Shown: positions 35,006 to 44,787, counted from the stretch's first letter. The stretch: DNA of 56,270 nucleotides from G963674505 sp964575975 (GCA_964575975.1 CAZNTU010000011.1:1-56270), one strand, 5' to 3'. Translations and numbers: made by a program. The notes: generated by a model from the letters alone, not told the origin.

Positions 35006-35622
35006 TTGCATTTTCCTTTTCATATTCCGCCAAGAAATCAGGTAGCAAAATATAAAATGTTATGAGGATTGTCAATTAAAGATATTCCGCATCAGCGATT
35101 CTAATTTGGGTAAGGTTCATGCCGAAGAGGTCTCGATCAATCAGGCAACCAGACCAGGATGGTCTGGTTGCCTTCAAGGCACCGGGTATTGCAGAATTGA
35201 GATTGCTCATTCCGCATGGCCGGCAGCAGAAAAGCGGGAAACAATGCGAGTATTCTTTTTAGGCCACGAAAGAAAGCGGCAACCATGCGACAGAATCATG
35301 GATACATGAGAAATTGCGTCAGCTTGTTGACGGCTTGGAATTTCGGGTTGAAGGTTGTTTTGTTTTTATGGTCGGATTTTTGTATCCTTTCGTTGCTATT
35401 TCCGAGTGCATCGTGTTATCGTTTTTATCCGAGACGAGCGAACGAACCAACTCTTAAAAACATAAAAACAGGGGCGGGAAAGATTTTCCTTCGGGAAAGA
35501 AGGGGGTTGAAATCATGCAGGTTTGACCGGAACAATATCGTTGCGGATGAGAGCAGTCAGTTCGCGTTCTGCGGGAACTATTAATTATTTCCCGCCTCGG
35601 TGACACACGGGAGGGATATGCC
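35006..35622. other. Long intergenic region
   Basis: I see no convincing gene in these 617 bases; several short open frames lack similarity and coding character. Two hairpins stand out: the 13-bp perfect one at 35143-35173, and GCGGGAA/TTCCCGC at 35571-35595 just before the CoA-transferase gene. The latter could influence its transcription or translation. The base composition is more A/T-rich than in the neighbours, suggesting a decayed or foreign stretch next to the mrr remnant. Confidence 0.55.
35143..35173. repeat. Perfect 13-bp hairpin with 5-base loop
   Basis: AGGCAACCAGACC (35143-35155) and GGTCTGGTTGCCT (35161-35173) are perfectly complementary around AGGAT. No T run follows on either strand, so it is not a standard terminator. 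It could be a palindromic repeat unit, an operator or a structured RNA element. I saw no second copy in this window. Confidence 0.6.
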
Positions 35623-37506
35623 ATGTGCCCTTTTTCCTCGTATCAATGGGGGGACAAAGTCGTCGATCCCGAGGTCGTGCTGGGAAAAATCCGACCGGGG
35701 ATGAACATTTTTTTGAGCACCGGCGCGGCGGAACCGCGAACCCTAGTGCGTCGCCTCATGGACAGCCACGCCACGAACCTTCAGGACCTGGAACTGACGC
35801 AGCTGGTCAGTTTTGGCGACGCCATGTCTTTGGAGGAAATTTTTTCAAAAAATTACCGGCTGAAGACGTTTTTTTCCGGATGGGTAACCGGCGAAGCGGT
35901 CACGAGGGGGGACATGGATCTTATCCCTTCCCGCTTTTCCATGATTCCGGAGCTTTTCGAGTCGGGCTTGGTCCAGATCGACGCGGCTTTCGTACAGATA
36001 ACGCCGCCCAACGACGCCGGCTATTGCAGTTTCGGCCCGGCCGTGGACGTCGCTAGGCTGGCCATGGAACACGCGCGGATCTCGGTGGGGGAAATCAACG
36101 AAGACGCGCCTTTCACGTTCGGCGACGCTTTCGTGCCCGTAGCGGATTTCGATTATCTCGTCCGGTCAGAATACCCGCCTTATTATTTCGATCGTTGGTC
36201 GGTGAACGACGTTTTCGACAAGGTCGCCTGGTACGTGGCGTCGCTCGTGGAGGACCGCAGCTGCATCGCTTTTTCCATCGGCCCCGTTTTCGACGCGCTG
36301 GCACCGCATCTTTCCCAAAAAAAGCATTTGGGGGTGCATTCTCCCCTTTTCACCGACGCGCTCATGGATCTCGTGAGAAGCGGAGCGGTCACCAACCGGT
36401 ACAAGGGAATTTACCGGGGAAGATCGATCACAAGCCACGCGCTGGGCACGAAGGAACTCTTCGCTTGGCTGGACCACAATCCTCTCGTAGTGTTCCAGGG
36501 AATCGACAAGGTCTACAACCCGGTGCTGATCGGAGGGAATCCCCAATTCGTCGCGATTCTTCCGGCTCGTAAAATAGACCTTTCCGGCAATATAGCGCTT
36601 CACGTGGGAAAGGGGAACGTGGCGACCGGGCCTACGGAGGTCATGGATTTGTTCAACGGAGCCCGGATTTCGCCGGGCGGGAAATGCATTTTCGCTCTCT
36701 CCAGCAGGAACATGAAAAACGAGTCCAATTTTCACCTGTCGTTGGACGGCTTTCCCAACAGGTTCAGCATGCGGGAATCGGTGGACATGGTCGTGACCGA
36801 GTACGGGATCGCCAGCTTGAAAGGCCGGCCTTTGCGGGAACGCGCGCAAGTTCTTATCGACATCGCCCACCCGGACGACCGTCCGCTGCTCATGGAGCAG
36901 GCCAAGGAAAAAAGGCTGATCTATGCCGACCAGATTTTCGTTCCGGGAAGCGCCAAGCTTTACCCGTTCGATCTGTCCGTCGAAGAGACGTTCAAGGGCG
37001 GGGTCAAGATTCGTTTTCGCGCGATAAAGCCCTCGGACGAGGAAGGGGTTCGGAGACTTTTCTACCGGTTTTCGGAACAGGGGGTTTACGAGCGCTTCTT
37101 GACGCGAATCCGCGCCATGCCGCACTCCAAGGTTCAGGAGTACGTGAACGTGGACTGGGGAAAGGCCACTTCCATTGTAGGAGTCGTGGGAATGCCTGGA
37201 AAGGGGCGTATCGTCGCGGAGGCAAGGTATATCCGCGAGGTGGAAAGCCCGTACGCCGAGGTCGCTTTTCTGGTGGACGAGGCCTGCCAGGGAATCGGCG
37301 TCGGGTCGTTCATGTACCGACTCCTGGCGCGGCACGCGAAAGAGCACGGATTGAAAGGCTTTACCGCCGAGGTCCTTTTCGCCAACACGGCCATGATGAA
37401 AGTGTTTCGGAAGATGGCCGACCGGGTGGACGCGAAGCTGGAAGAGGGCGTTTACCAATTGCGGATTCCGTTTTCGCACGAGCCGGTGGTACAGAGATTG
37501 CCGTAG
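35623..37506 (+). CDS. Acetyl-CoA hydrolase/CoA-transferase fused to GNAT domain
   Basis: The 627-residue protein has an N-terminal acetyl-CoA hydrolase/transferase region (about 1-430; for example FVQITPPNDAGYCSFGPAVD, LGVHSPLFTDALMDLVRSGAVTN, and IDLSGNIALHVGKGNVATGPTEVMDLFNGA). A C-terminal GNAT acetyltransferase follows (about 460-620; AEVAFLVDEACQGIGVGSFMYRLLARHA is the acetyl-CoA site). GGGAGGG precedes the ATG. The first half would move CoA between acyl groups or hydrolyse acyl-CoA; the second could acetylate a protein lysine or small molecule. Such a fusion is known in related bacteria, and its purpose is unclear; self-regulation by acetylation is a guess. Confidence 0.9.
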   Translation: MCPFSSYQWGDKVVDPEVVLGKIRPGMNIFLSTGAAEPRTLVRRLMDSHATNLQDLELTQLVSFGDAMSLEEIFSKNYRLKTFFSGWVTGEAVTRGDMDLIPSRFSMIPELFESGLVQIDAAFVQITPPNDAGYCSFGPAVDVARLAMEHARISVGEINEDAPFTFGDAFVPVADFDYLVRSEYPPYYFDRWSVNDVFDKVAWYVASLVEDRSCIAFSIGPVFDALAPHLSQKKHLGVHSPLFTDALMDLVRSGAVTNRYKGIYRGRSITSHALGTKELFAWLDHNPLVVFQGIDKVYNPVLIGGNPQFVAILPARKIDLSGNIALHVGKGNVATGPTEVMDLFNGARISPGGKCIFALSSRNMKNESNFHLSLDGFPNRFSMRESVDMVVTEYGIASLKGRPLRERAQVLIDIAHPDDRPLLMEQAKEKRLIYADQIFVPGSAKLYPFDLSVEETFKGGVKIRFRAIKPSDEEGVRRLFYRFSEQGVYERFLTRIRAMPHSKVQEYVNVDWGKATSIVGVVGMPGKGRIVAEARYIREVESPYAEVAFLVDEACQGIGVGSFMYRLLARHAKEHGLKGFTAEVLFANTAMMKVFRKMADRVDAKLEEGVYQLRIPFSHEPVVQRLP

Positions 37507-37594
37507 CGCATTATCGCTACCGAGCTTCCTTCTCAATGACCGCTTTTAAATCAAGAAATAATAGACACGGAGGACCGCAGGTTTAGCTTGAAAC

Positions 37595-38413
37595 TCAGGA
37601 AAAATAGGAAACGGCGTTTTCGAATATCTTGAGCCCCAGGGGCGGAAGTCCCGATTCCTCTATGTTTTTGCCGTTTCTCTTGGCAATCTCTTTATAGCGA
37701 GTCCAAACGGGGTGATTGGTTTTATGGATGAAGGCCTCGGGATGAGGCATCAGGCCGAACACCCGCCCGGTCGAATCGCAAATCCCGGCGATGTCCAGCA
37801 AGGAACCGTTCGGATTGAAGGGGAAAAGCCTGGCGGCAAGGCTTCCGTCGGGCCGGGCGTATCTGATCGCAGCCAGTTTCCCGTCCTCGATTTTTTCCAG
37901 AATGTCCTCCTTGGCGATGAATTTGCCCTCTCCGTGTCGGACCGGCAATTCCATGCGCGAAAGCCCTCTTGTGAAAACGCAAGGGGATTTTTCGTCGATG
38001 GCAAGGTGTACCCAGTCGTTCCGGAAGCGTCCGCAGTCGTTGTACGTGACGGCGGCGGACCGCTCGGCGTAGTTGCCGTCGAGACCCGGCAGAAGCCCCA
38101 TGTTCACGATGGTCTGGAAACCGTTGCAGATACCCAGGACCAAGTTGCCGTTTTCTATGAACCGGAGAATCTTCTCCCCCAAGTTGTTTTTCATCCGCAC
38201 GGCCTGGACGACTCCGGCGCCGTGGTCGTCGCCCCAGCTGAATCCGCCGACGAAGGCCATGATGTTGAAATCGTCCAGAGACGCCTCTCCGTCGATCAGG
38301 GAATTGATGTGTATCCTTTCGGCGTCGGCGCCCGCCAGCCGGAAAGCGTGGGCGGTTTCGTGATCGCAGTTCAGCCCGTACCCGGTAAGCACCAATGCTC
38401 GTATTTTACTCAT
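37595..38413 (-). CDS. purQ: Phosphoribosylformylglycinamidine synthase, glutaminase subunit
   Basis: The 272-residue class I glutamine amidotransferase supplies ammonia to PurL in purine synthesis. The nucleophile Cys is in GICNGFQTIVNMG, and the partner His/Glu motif is GLMPHPEAF near the C-terminus. FVGGFSWGDDHGAG near residue 55 is typical. ATG 38413 follows GGAGA; a longer in-frame start gives an unlikely extension. It lies 47 bases downstream of purL, so the two are co-transcribed. The length, about 270, matches the longer PurQ seen beside large PurSL proteins. Confidence 0.94.
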   Translation of the reverse strand: MSKIRALVLTGYGLNCDHETAHAFRLAGADAERIHINSLIDGEASLDDFNIMAFVGGFSWGDDHGAGVVQAVRMKNNLGEKILRFIENGNLVLGICNGFQTIVNMGLLPGLDGNYAERSAAVTYNDCGRFRNDWVHLAIDEKSPCVFTRGLSRMELPVRHGEGKFIAKEDILEKIEDGKLAAIRYARPDGSLAARLFPFNPNGSLLDIAGICDSTGRVFGLMPHPEAFIHKTNHPVWTRYKEIAKRNGKNIEESGLPPLGLKIFENAVSYFS

Positions 38414-38460
38414 ATTCGTTCTCCATCGAGATGGACATGTCGTTTCTAATAAATGGTGTG

Positions 38461-41451
38461 TCACAGACCTTCGAAAGGACGTTTATAGGATTCTTTCAGG
38501 TCGAAAACATTCAGCCTGGAGATTTCGTCTTGCCCCTTTTTAATGACGAAATCGGGGTTTTCCGAGATCTTCCCGACGCACGCGAACGGAAGTCCCTTGA
38601 AGAGCTTGTCGAACGTTCCCCGGTTTTCCGGAGCCACGGTTACGACGAATCTTCCCGGAGTCTCGGAGAACAACAGGGAATCGATCCGCTCCACGCCCTC
38701 TTTCGGGACAAACTCCAAATCGATTTCCATCCCTGCGTGCCCCGCCATGGCGGTCATGGCAAAATGGACCCCCAACCCGCCCCGGTAGACGCCATGGGCC
38801 GAGGCGATCAGTTCCATTTCCATGGCGCGGAAAAGAGCACGGTACAAAACATGGAATTTCGCGGGATCGACTTTGGGAACGTTTAGCCCTACATAGCCAA
38901 GGTGGTCGTAGTATTCCGAACCGCCCAGTTCGTCACGGGTGATTCCCAGGATGTACACCAGGTCTCCCGGCGCCTTGGCGTCGGGCGTGACGCATTTGTT
39001 CACGTCGGGAACCAGGGAAATTGCCGAAAACTGCAATGTCTCCAGCGCGGAAACCTTGTGCGTTTCTCCGTAGGGTCCGGCCAGGTGGCCATCGACGTAC
39101 ATGCTGTCCTTTCCGGAGAGCAGCGGTATTTCGTAGGCCAGGCATATGTCCTTGAGCGCGTTGCAGGACCGGACAAGCTGAGCGGCCTTGAACTTGCCGT
39201 CGGGGTTTTTAACAGGGTGGTACCCGATGTCCGGCCAGCAGAAATTGTCCACGCCGCCAACGTGTGAAGGGTCCGCCCCTGCGGCCACCACGCGCCGCAA
39301 TGCCTCGTCTATGGTACACGCGGTCATGTGGTACGCGTCGATGGCGGAATAGTGGGGAAGCAGGGATTGCGAGAATGCCAGTCCCCTTTCCGAAGACAAG
39401 ACGGGCCTTACGACCGCCGCGTCCCCGTGGATGTCGCGCCCCGCGCCCACAAGAGGCTTGATAACGCTGGTGGCCTGAACCTCGTGGTCGTACTGTCGCG
39501 CGATCCATTCCTTGGAACAAATGTTGGGTCGAGCCAAAATATCGGTCAACAATCTTCCAATGTCCTTGGGCTCGCGCAGAACCGGTTCGAAAAGACCCCG
39601 TTTTTCGGGAGGCTGCCACTCCGCCTCGAACTTCCACTGGGGAAAGCCCGATTGCAACAGGTCCATATCCACGTATGCGCACGTTTTTCCGTCGTAGGTG
39701 ATGTGAAGCTTTCCGGAATCGGTGTACCGCCCGATCACGGTGCTTTCCACGGCATGCTTCGCGGACAGTTCCATGAACCGGTCCAGGTTTTCGGGTTTTA
39801 CGGCGATGGTCATGCGCTCCTGGGATTCGGAAATCCAGATTTCCCACTGGTCCAGCCCCTCGTATTTCAAGGGGGCCTTTTCCAGTTCTATCAGGCACCC
39901 GTCGCTGAACCTGGCCGACTCCCCCAAAGACGAGGACAGACCTCCGCCGCCGTTGTCTGTAATGAATTGAATCAGCCCTTCGTCCCGGGCCTCTATCAGA
40001 AAGTCGTGCATTTTCTTCTGGGTGTACGGGTCGCCGATTTGCACGTGTCCCGCCGGCGTGTGCTCGGAGAATGTCTCGGAGGCTGCGGTGACGCCGTGGA
40101 TGCCGTCTTTTCCGATTCGTCCGCCGCACATGATCGCAAGATCGCCAGGAGAGGTCTTCTTTTCCTCGGCGGGCTTTCCGTCCACCAGCGCGGGCATCAA
40201 TCCCACGGCGGTTACGAACACGAGGCATTTTCCCATGTATCCCCGGTGGAAAGTCACCTGGCCGAAAGGCGTGGGAATGCCGCTCTTGTTGCCCCCGTCC
40301 CGAACGCCCTCGATCACGCCGTCCAGAAGACGCCTAGGGTGCAGTTTGGGTTTCAGCGGCCCCTTGTAGTCGCGGGGTCCGACGCAGAACCCGTAGCTTC
40401 CCATCACGAGCTTGGCGCCCTTGCCGGTTCCAAGAGGATCTCTGTAGACGCCCACGATTCCGGTGATGGCACCGCCGTAAGCCTCCATGTTGGACGGAGA
40501 ATTATGGGTCTCGCCGGTGATGACGTAATAGTGGTCGTCGTCGAACTTTCCAACGCCCGCGTTGTCCCAAAGCACCGAGACCACCCATGGCTTTTTATTC
40601 TCCAATTCAAGCGTCGGAGCCTCTATGCAGGTCTTGAAGAGGTTGTCGACCGTCTCGGTCTTTCCCGTGGACATGTCCCGATAGCGAAAAAGCCCGCGGA
40701 AAGTGTTGTGATTGCAATGGTCGCTCCTTCCTTGGGAGATGTATTCCAGCTCGAGGTCGGTAGGGTCGGAGAGACCGACGCCGGCCCTTTCCTTCCTGAC
40801 CCTGTCGTCGAGGAAATACGCCCTGATCGTGGGAATGTCGTTGGGATTCAGCGCCAGGTTTCTCTGGTCGCTGATTTTCCGAACGACCTCGTCGGATTCG
40901 ATGGAGACGACGGACACGTGAGGCTCGTGGTCCAGAACGACGCGAGGGCATATGAAACCTATGCCTTCGGACGGGTCCCAGTCCTCTTTGTCGTATATTC
41001 GCCATTGCTGAATGATATCGTTGGCCAAAAGTTCGCCCGCGATCTTGTCCACGTCCGCGGCCGTCAAATGAGAACCCACGAGGCAGAACCGCTTGGACGT
41101 ATAGATTGCCCATTCTGGCGGGAATTTGATTCCCAGCACGTCCTCTGCAGCCTCGACCGCAGTGCTTCCCGGATTGTCTTTGACGCCGGGGCGGTATCCG
41201 ACCCAAACCATTCGGTCGAACGGCTCCGGAAGCGGGTCGTACGAGGATATCTGCGTGACCGGGTTGGTAAAGACTTCGACTTGAAGCTTTTCAAGCCGAT
41301 CTTGGGAAAGATCGGCGTCTATCGTGACAATATGGATGGTTCTGACGCTTTCCGCGTGTATGTCGAAATAATCCGCCGCCTTTTTGCGGACCATCTCCCC
41401 CTCGGCGTCGAAAAGTTCGGGTTTTAGAGTGATTTCAAGACGGTGGGGCAT
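38461..41451 (-). CDS. purL: Phosphoribosylformylglycinamidine synthase, PurS-PurL fusion
   Basis: The 996-residue protein carries out the ATP-dependent amination of FGAR. A PurS-like segment (about 1-85, MPHRLEITLKPELFDAEG) precedes the synthetase core. Landmarks are GRSDHCNHNTFRG, the ATP-site region TGETHNSPSNMEAYGGAITGIVGV, and the second half DNGGGGLSSSLGESARF. It lacks the C-terminal glutaminase of the large E. coli PurL and relies on PurQ downstream. It starts 45 bases after rseP, an unusual neighbour for purine genes. Confidence 0.94.
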   Translation of the reverse strand: MPHRLEITLKPELFDAEGEMVRKKAADYFDIHAESVRTIHIVTIDADLSQDRLEKLQVEVFTNPVTQISSYDPLPEPFDRMVWVGYRPGVKDNPGSTAVEAAEDVLGIKFPPEWAIYTSKRFCLVGSHLTAADVDKIAGELLANDIIQQWRIYDKEDWDPSEGIGFICPRVVLDHEPHVSVVSIESDEVVRKISDQRNLALNPNDIPTIRAYFLDDRVRKERAGVGLSDPTDLELEYISQGRSDHCNHNTFRGLFRYRDMSTGKTETVDNLFKTCIEAPTLELENKKPWVVSVLWDNAGVGKFDDDHYYVITGETHNSPSNMEAYGGAITGIVGVYRDPLGTGKGAKLVMGSYGFCVGPRDYKGPLKPKLHPRRLLDGVIEGVRDGGNKSGIPTPFGQVTFHRGYMGKCLVFVTAVGLMPALVDGKPAEEKKTSPGDLAIMCGGRIGKDGIHGVTAASETFSEHTPAGHVQIGDPYTQKKMHDFLIEARDEGLIQFITDNGGGGLSSSLGESARFSDGCLIELEKAPLKYEGLDQWEIWISESQERMTIAVKPENLDRFMELSAKHAVESTVIGRYTDSGKLHITYDGKTCAYVDMDLLQSGFPQWKFEAEWQPPEKRGLFEPVLREPKDIGRLLTDILARPNICSKEWIARQYDHEVQATSVIKPLVGAGRDIHGDAAVVRPVLSSERGLAFSQSLLPHYSAIDAYHMTACTIDEALRRVVAAGADPSHVGGVDNFCWPDIGYHPVKNPDGKFKAAQLVRSCNALKDICLAYEIPLLSGKDSMYVDGHLAGPYGETHKVSALETLQFSAISLVPDVNKCVTPDAKAPGDLVYILGITRDELGGSEYYDHLGYVGLNVPKVDPAKFHVLYRALFRAMEMELIASAHGVYRGGLGVHFAMTAMAGHAGMEIDLEFVPKEGVERIDSLLFSETPGRFVVTVAPENRGTFDKLFKGLPFACVGKISENPDFVIKKGQDEISRLNVFDLKESYKRPFEGL

Positions 41452-41496
41452 GTCGGTGTAGCCTTTTCCTTTTTTTATTCGGATGCTTGATGGAGG

Positions 41497-42564
41497 TTAA
41501 TTGAACCAAAATCTTGTAATGTCGTTGTAAAAAACGAAGATCATCAAGGAGATCAGGATAAAGATACCTGCTTGCTGGGCCACTTCCCTGACCCGTATGC
41601 TGACAGGCCGTCCGATCAACATTTCGATGGTGAAAAAAAGCAGGTGGCCGCCGTCCAGGACGGGAATCGGGAGGAAATTCAAGATCGCCAAATTGATGCT
41701 CAACAGTCCGATAAAGAAGAGGAGGTTAATCAAGCCTTCTTCGGCCTGCTCTCCGGCCAGTTCGGCGATCATGATCGGACCTCCAAGGGTGTCCATGGAC
41801 AACGTCCCCTGTATGAGCTTGACGATGCTTAGCACGGTAAGTTCCGCGACCTTGTAGGTTTGGACGACGCTGTGCCCGATCGCTTGGAACATACTGAGTT
41901 CCTTGGTGGCGAATTCGTTGGACGAGCCAATGCCGATCACGAAGCGTTCGATCTTTTCCCCGAAAATGTTCACGTCCTGTTGGACCCTAGGCTCTATCGT
42001 AATCGGAACGGTTCGGCCTTCCCGTTTCAGTTCGATTTGGACAGGTTTTCCATTGCTTTCCGAAATGATCGCGGCCATCTCCTCCCAACTTTCGACGGAA
42101 ACGCCGTCGATGGAGGCTATTTCGTCTCCGGGCCGAAGTCCGGCGGTTTGCGCGGGCGTATCGGGCGCTACGCTGCCCACCACGGGTTTTCTGACGTAGA
42201 GACCCGAGAATTGATAGATCAGGTAGAACAGCAATACCGCGAGAAGAAGGTTGAAAAACGGGCCCGCCGCCACGATTAAAAACTTTTTCACCACGTGCTT
42301 GTGCGTAAAGGACAAGGGAATGTTTTCGGGGGCGATTTCCGCGTCCGGTTCCTCTCCCACCATTTTGACGTACCCCCCCAATGGAATGGCGGATATGCGA
42401 TAATCTGTGATTCCCACTTTCTTCCCGAGAATTCTGGGGCCGAACCCCAAGGAAAATTTTTCCACGCCCACGCCGAAATACCGGGCAACGAGAAAATGTC
42501 CCAATTCATGGAAGAAAATCAGGACGCCTAATACGATTATGAAAGAAAACAGACTTGTTACCAT
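41497..42564 (-). CDS. rseP: Site-2 intramembrane zinc metalloprotease RseP
   Basis: The 355-residue inner-membrane protease cuts regulatory membrane proteins such as anti-sigma factors within the membrane. The zinc site HELGH is at about residue 20 (FFHELGHFLVARYFGVGVEKFSLGFGP). One PDZ domain follows (VAPDTPAQTAGLRPGDEIASIDG, residues around 125), and the third ligand region is NFLPIPVLDGGH. Four membrane helices are evident. It continues the uppS-cdsA-dxr-rseP envelope block, with a likely extra promoter just upstream. Confidence 0.96.
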   Translation of the reverse strand: MVTSLFSFIIVLGVLIFFHELGHFLVARYFGVGVEKFSLGFGPRILGKKVGITDYRISAIPLGGYVKMVGEEPDAEIAPENIPLSFTHKHVVKKFLIVAAGPFFNLLLAVLLFYLIYQFSGLYVRKPVVGSVAPDTPAQTAGLRPGDEIASIDGVSVESWEEMAAIISESNGKPVQIELKREGRTVPITIEPRVQQDVNIFGEKIERFVIGIGSSNEFATKELSMFQAIGHSVVQTYKVAELTVLSIVKLIQGTLSMDTLGGPIMIAELAGEQAEEGLINLLFFIGLLSINLAILNFLPIPVLDGGHLLFFTIEMLIGRPVSIRVREVAQQAGIFILISLMIFVFYNDITRFWFN

Positions 42565-42644
42565 TGCTCAAGGCATCTCTTTTTTTCGATTGGTTTCAAT
42601 GCGAATTCCGTATTCGGAATCGCCGGTCCCGCAGTACAAGAAGC

Positions 42645-42673
42645 AATATAGATACGATCGCTTAAGATTTCAA
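42645..42673 (-). promoter_or_regulatory. Internal promoter upstream of rseP-purL-purQ
   Basis: On the minus strand TTGAAA (42673-42668) and TATATT (42650-42645) are separated by exactly 17 bases in the 134-base gap after dxr. Transcription would start near 42638 and could drive rseP and the purine genes separately from the upstream block. Confidence 0.55.
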
Positions 42674-42698
42674 ATGGAATTCCAGGTTTTCGGCCCAA

Positions 42699-43862
42699 TC
42701 ATAAAATCAAGGAACCGATTTCCTCGTCCGCTCTGGATCTGGCCCACATGTCGGCCGCCAGGATCTCGTCCAGTCCGGGTGCGAAAGCGGGTTGGTGAGA
42801 ATCGACTACCTTTTCGACGATTCGTGGAATTTGGACGAACTTTATTTTTTTCCGCAGTAAATTTTCCACTGCGATTTCGTTTGCGGCGTTCAAGACGGCG
42901 GGCATGGTTCCGCCGATCCGGCAGGCTTTCATCGCCAGCGATAGGCAGGGAAATTTTTCCAGATCGGGGTCGGCGAAGGTCAGGCCGTTCAAGCCGGAAA
43001 AATCGGGGATGGAAAGCCCAATGTTCAGACGCTCGGGGTAGGACAGGGCGTAGGCGATGGCCCCTCTCATATCGGGTATCGACATTTGCGCGATAATGGA
43101 GCCGTCCTTGTAGGCGACCATGGAATGCACGATGCTTTGCGGATGCACCACGACCCTGATGCGGTCGGGCGACACGTCGAACAGCCATTTCGCCTCGATG
43201 AGTTCCAACCCTTTGTTCATGAGAGTCGCCGAATCGATGGTGATCTTGGGTCCCATTTGCCATGTGGGATGGTTTAGAGCGTCCTCGAGAGTGACCCTGT
43301 CGAATTCCGATTTCGGCAAATTGAAAAAGGGTCCGCCGGAGGCGGTCAACAAAATCGTATGGAAATCTTCCTTTCGTTGCCCGGAGAGACATTGGAAAAT
43401 AGCGCTGTGTTCGCTGTCGACGGGAAGAATGGCAACCCCCGCCTCCTCCGCCTTTTTCATCACCAGTTCGCCGGCCATGACCAAAGTTTCCTTGTTGGCT
43501 AAGGCGATGTTCTTTCCGGCTTCGATGGCTTTGAGGGTCGGCATAAGCCCCGCCGCCCCGACTACGGCGGTTACGACCGTGTCCGCTTCCTGGATGGCGG
43601 CGGCCTCCGCGCACCCTTCCGGGCCGTAAAGGATTTCGACCCTGGAATTTTTCGGGAGAAGTCTCTTCAGCTTTTCGGCGTGTTCTTTGTCGACGACGGC
43701 GGCCAAAACGGGAGAAAAGCTCCTTATTTGGGTCGCCAGAAGCTCGACGTTGGTCTTGGCGGCCAAGGATACGATTGTGAAGCGGTCGGGAAACTTTTCC
43801 GCGATTTTCAATGTATTGCGGCCAATGGAGCCGGTGGAGCCCAATACGGAGATACGTTTCAT
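42699..43862 (-). CDS. dxr: 1-deoxy-D-xylulose 5-phosphate reductoisomerase
   Basis: The 387-residue enzyme converts DXP to MEP with NADPH in isoprenoid synthesis. The NADPH site is ISVLGSTGSIGRNTLKI at the start. The metal/substrate motif is PVDSEHSAIFQCLSG, and GPKITIDSATLMNKGLELIEA is typical. It shares an operon with uppS, whose substrate derives from this pathway. The gap to cdsA is 33 bases. Confidence 0.97.
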   Translation of the reverse strand: MKRISVLGSTGSIGRNTLKIAEKFPDRFTIVSLAAKTNVELLATQIRSFSPVLAAVVDKEHAEKLKRLLPKNSRVEILYGPEGCAEAAAIQEADTVVTAVVGAAGLMPTLKAIEAGKNIALANKETLVMAGELVMKKAEEAGVAILPVDSEHSAIFQCLSGQRKEDFHTILLTASGGPFFNLPKSEFDRVTLEDALNHPTWQMGPKITIDSATLMNKGLELIEAKWLFDVSPDRIRVVVHPQSIVHSMVAYKDGSIIAQMSIPDMRGAIAYALSYPERLNIGLSIPDFSGLNGLTFADPDLEKFPCLSLAMKACRIGGTMPAVLNAANEIAVENLLRKKIKFVQIPRIVEKVVDSHQPAFAPGLDEILAADMWARSRADEEIGSLIL

Positions 43863-43895
43863 AAATTTACTCGTTTGCGCTTCGCTCCCGGCAAA

Positions 43896-44708
43896 TCAAA
43901 AGCCCCCGTTCGCGAAAAGAATGAAGAAATACATGACGGGAGTCGCGAAAAGCAGGGCGTCGATCCTGTCGATAATGCCTCCGTGCCCAGGAAGAAGAAA
44001 GCCGGAATCCTTTACTCCGGACATTCTCTTCAGCCCGGATTCGAAAAGATCCCCCACTTGTCCCGCCGCGCCGATCACTATGAAAAACATGATACAGATT
44101 CCCCAGTCCAAACCGGGAAATAAAATGAATTTGAAAACGGTTCCCACGATAACATTGGCCATGATTCCACCGGCGGCGCCCTCCATGGTTTTGCCCGGGC
44201 TTATGGAAGGGCTTAACTTGTGCTTGCCCAAGTAGCTCCCAAAATAATAGGCGCTGACGTCCCCGGCGAAAATGATGGCAAGCAGGAAGAAAATCCAAAG
44301 AGAACCGTCGGCCATGTTCCTGATCAGCACCAAAAGAGACAGTGAAAGAGGGATATATAAAATACCCTGCGCTTGGATGCGCAAAAGTTCGATGATTTGG
44401 GGGCGGGTCTTGAAAAGGGAAAGGAAAATTATAGCGGAGAGAACGACGTTCGCGGCCAAAACGACGAAAAGCATCTCCGCGCCAAAATAGTGGGCGGCAA
44501 CCGTCAACAAAAGGGCCGTGACGAAACCGAGCCCCATTACCGCAGGAGAATTTGCCTGGTAGGTGTTGAAGACGATTCCGAAGTATTCCCAGAGGGCTAA
44601 GAGGCATGCTGCCGCGATCAGGGCGGAAAACGCGATCCCGCCTGTATGGACTATATAGACAAGAACGGGCAGGGCGACAATGCTGGTGATCCATCTTTTG
44701 AGATGCAT
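43896..44708 (-). CDS. cdsA: Phosphatidate cytidylyltransferase
   Basis: The 270-residue inner-membrane protein makes CDP-diacylglycerol from phosphatidate and CTP. It has about eight hydrophobic helices and the CDS signature near the end: SPGKTMEGAAGGI, then RMSGVKDSGFLLPGHGGIIDRIDALLF. It is positioned between uppS and dxr, the standard bacterial order. Confidence 0.95.
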   Translation of the reverse strand: MHLKRWITSIVALPVLVYIVHTGGIAFSALIAAACLLALWEYFGIVFNTYQANSPAVMGLGFVTALLLTVAAHYFGAEMLFVVLAANVVLSAIIFLSLFKTRPQIIELLRIQAQGILYIPLSLSLLVLIRNMADGSLWIFFLLAIIFAGDVSAYYFGSYLGKHKLSPSISPGKTMEGAAGGIMANVIVGTVFKFILFPGLDWGICIMFFIVIGAAGQVGDLFESGLKRMSGVKDSGFLLPGHGGIIDRIDALLFATPVMYFFILFANGGF

Positions 44709-44787
44709 TTTTATTTTTTCCGTTCGATAGCCGCAGGTTTCTCGGACAAGACGGGACGAACTCGGTCGGAAAAACTCGGAAAACCTC

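Noticed and set aside
35106..35584. Short overlapping open frames in the gap before the CoA-transferase gene
   Set aside because: No ribosome-binding sites, no similarity and no codon pattern; they span hairpins and A/T-rich sequence.
39328..41427. A 699-codon frame opposite purL
   Set aside because: It is antisense to an unmistakable PurL, with no independent coding evidence.
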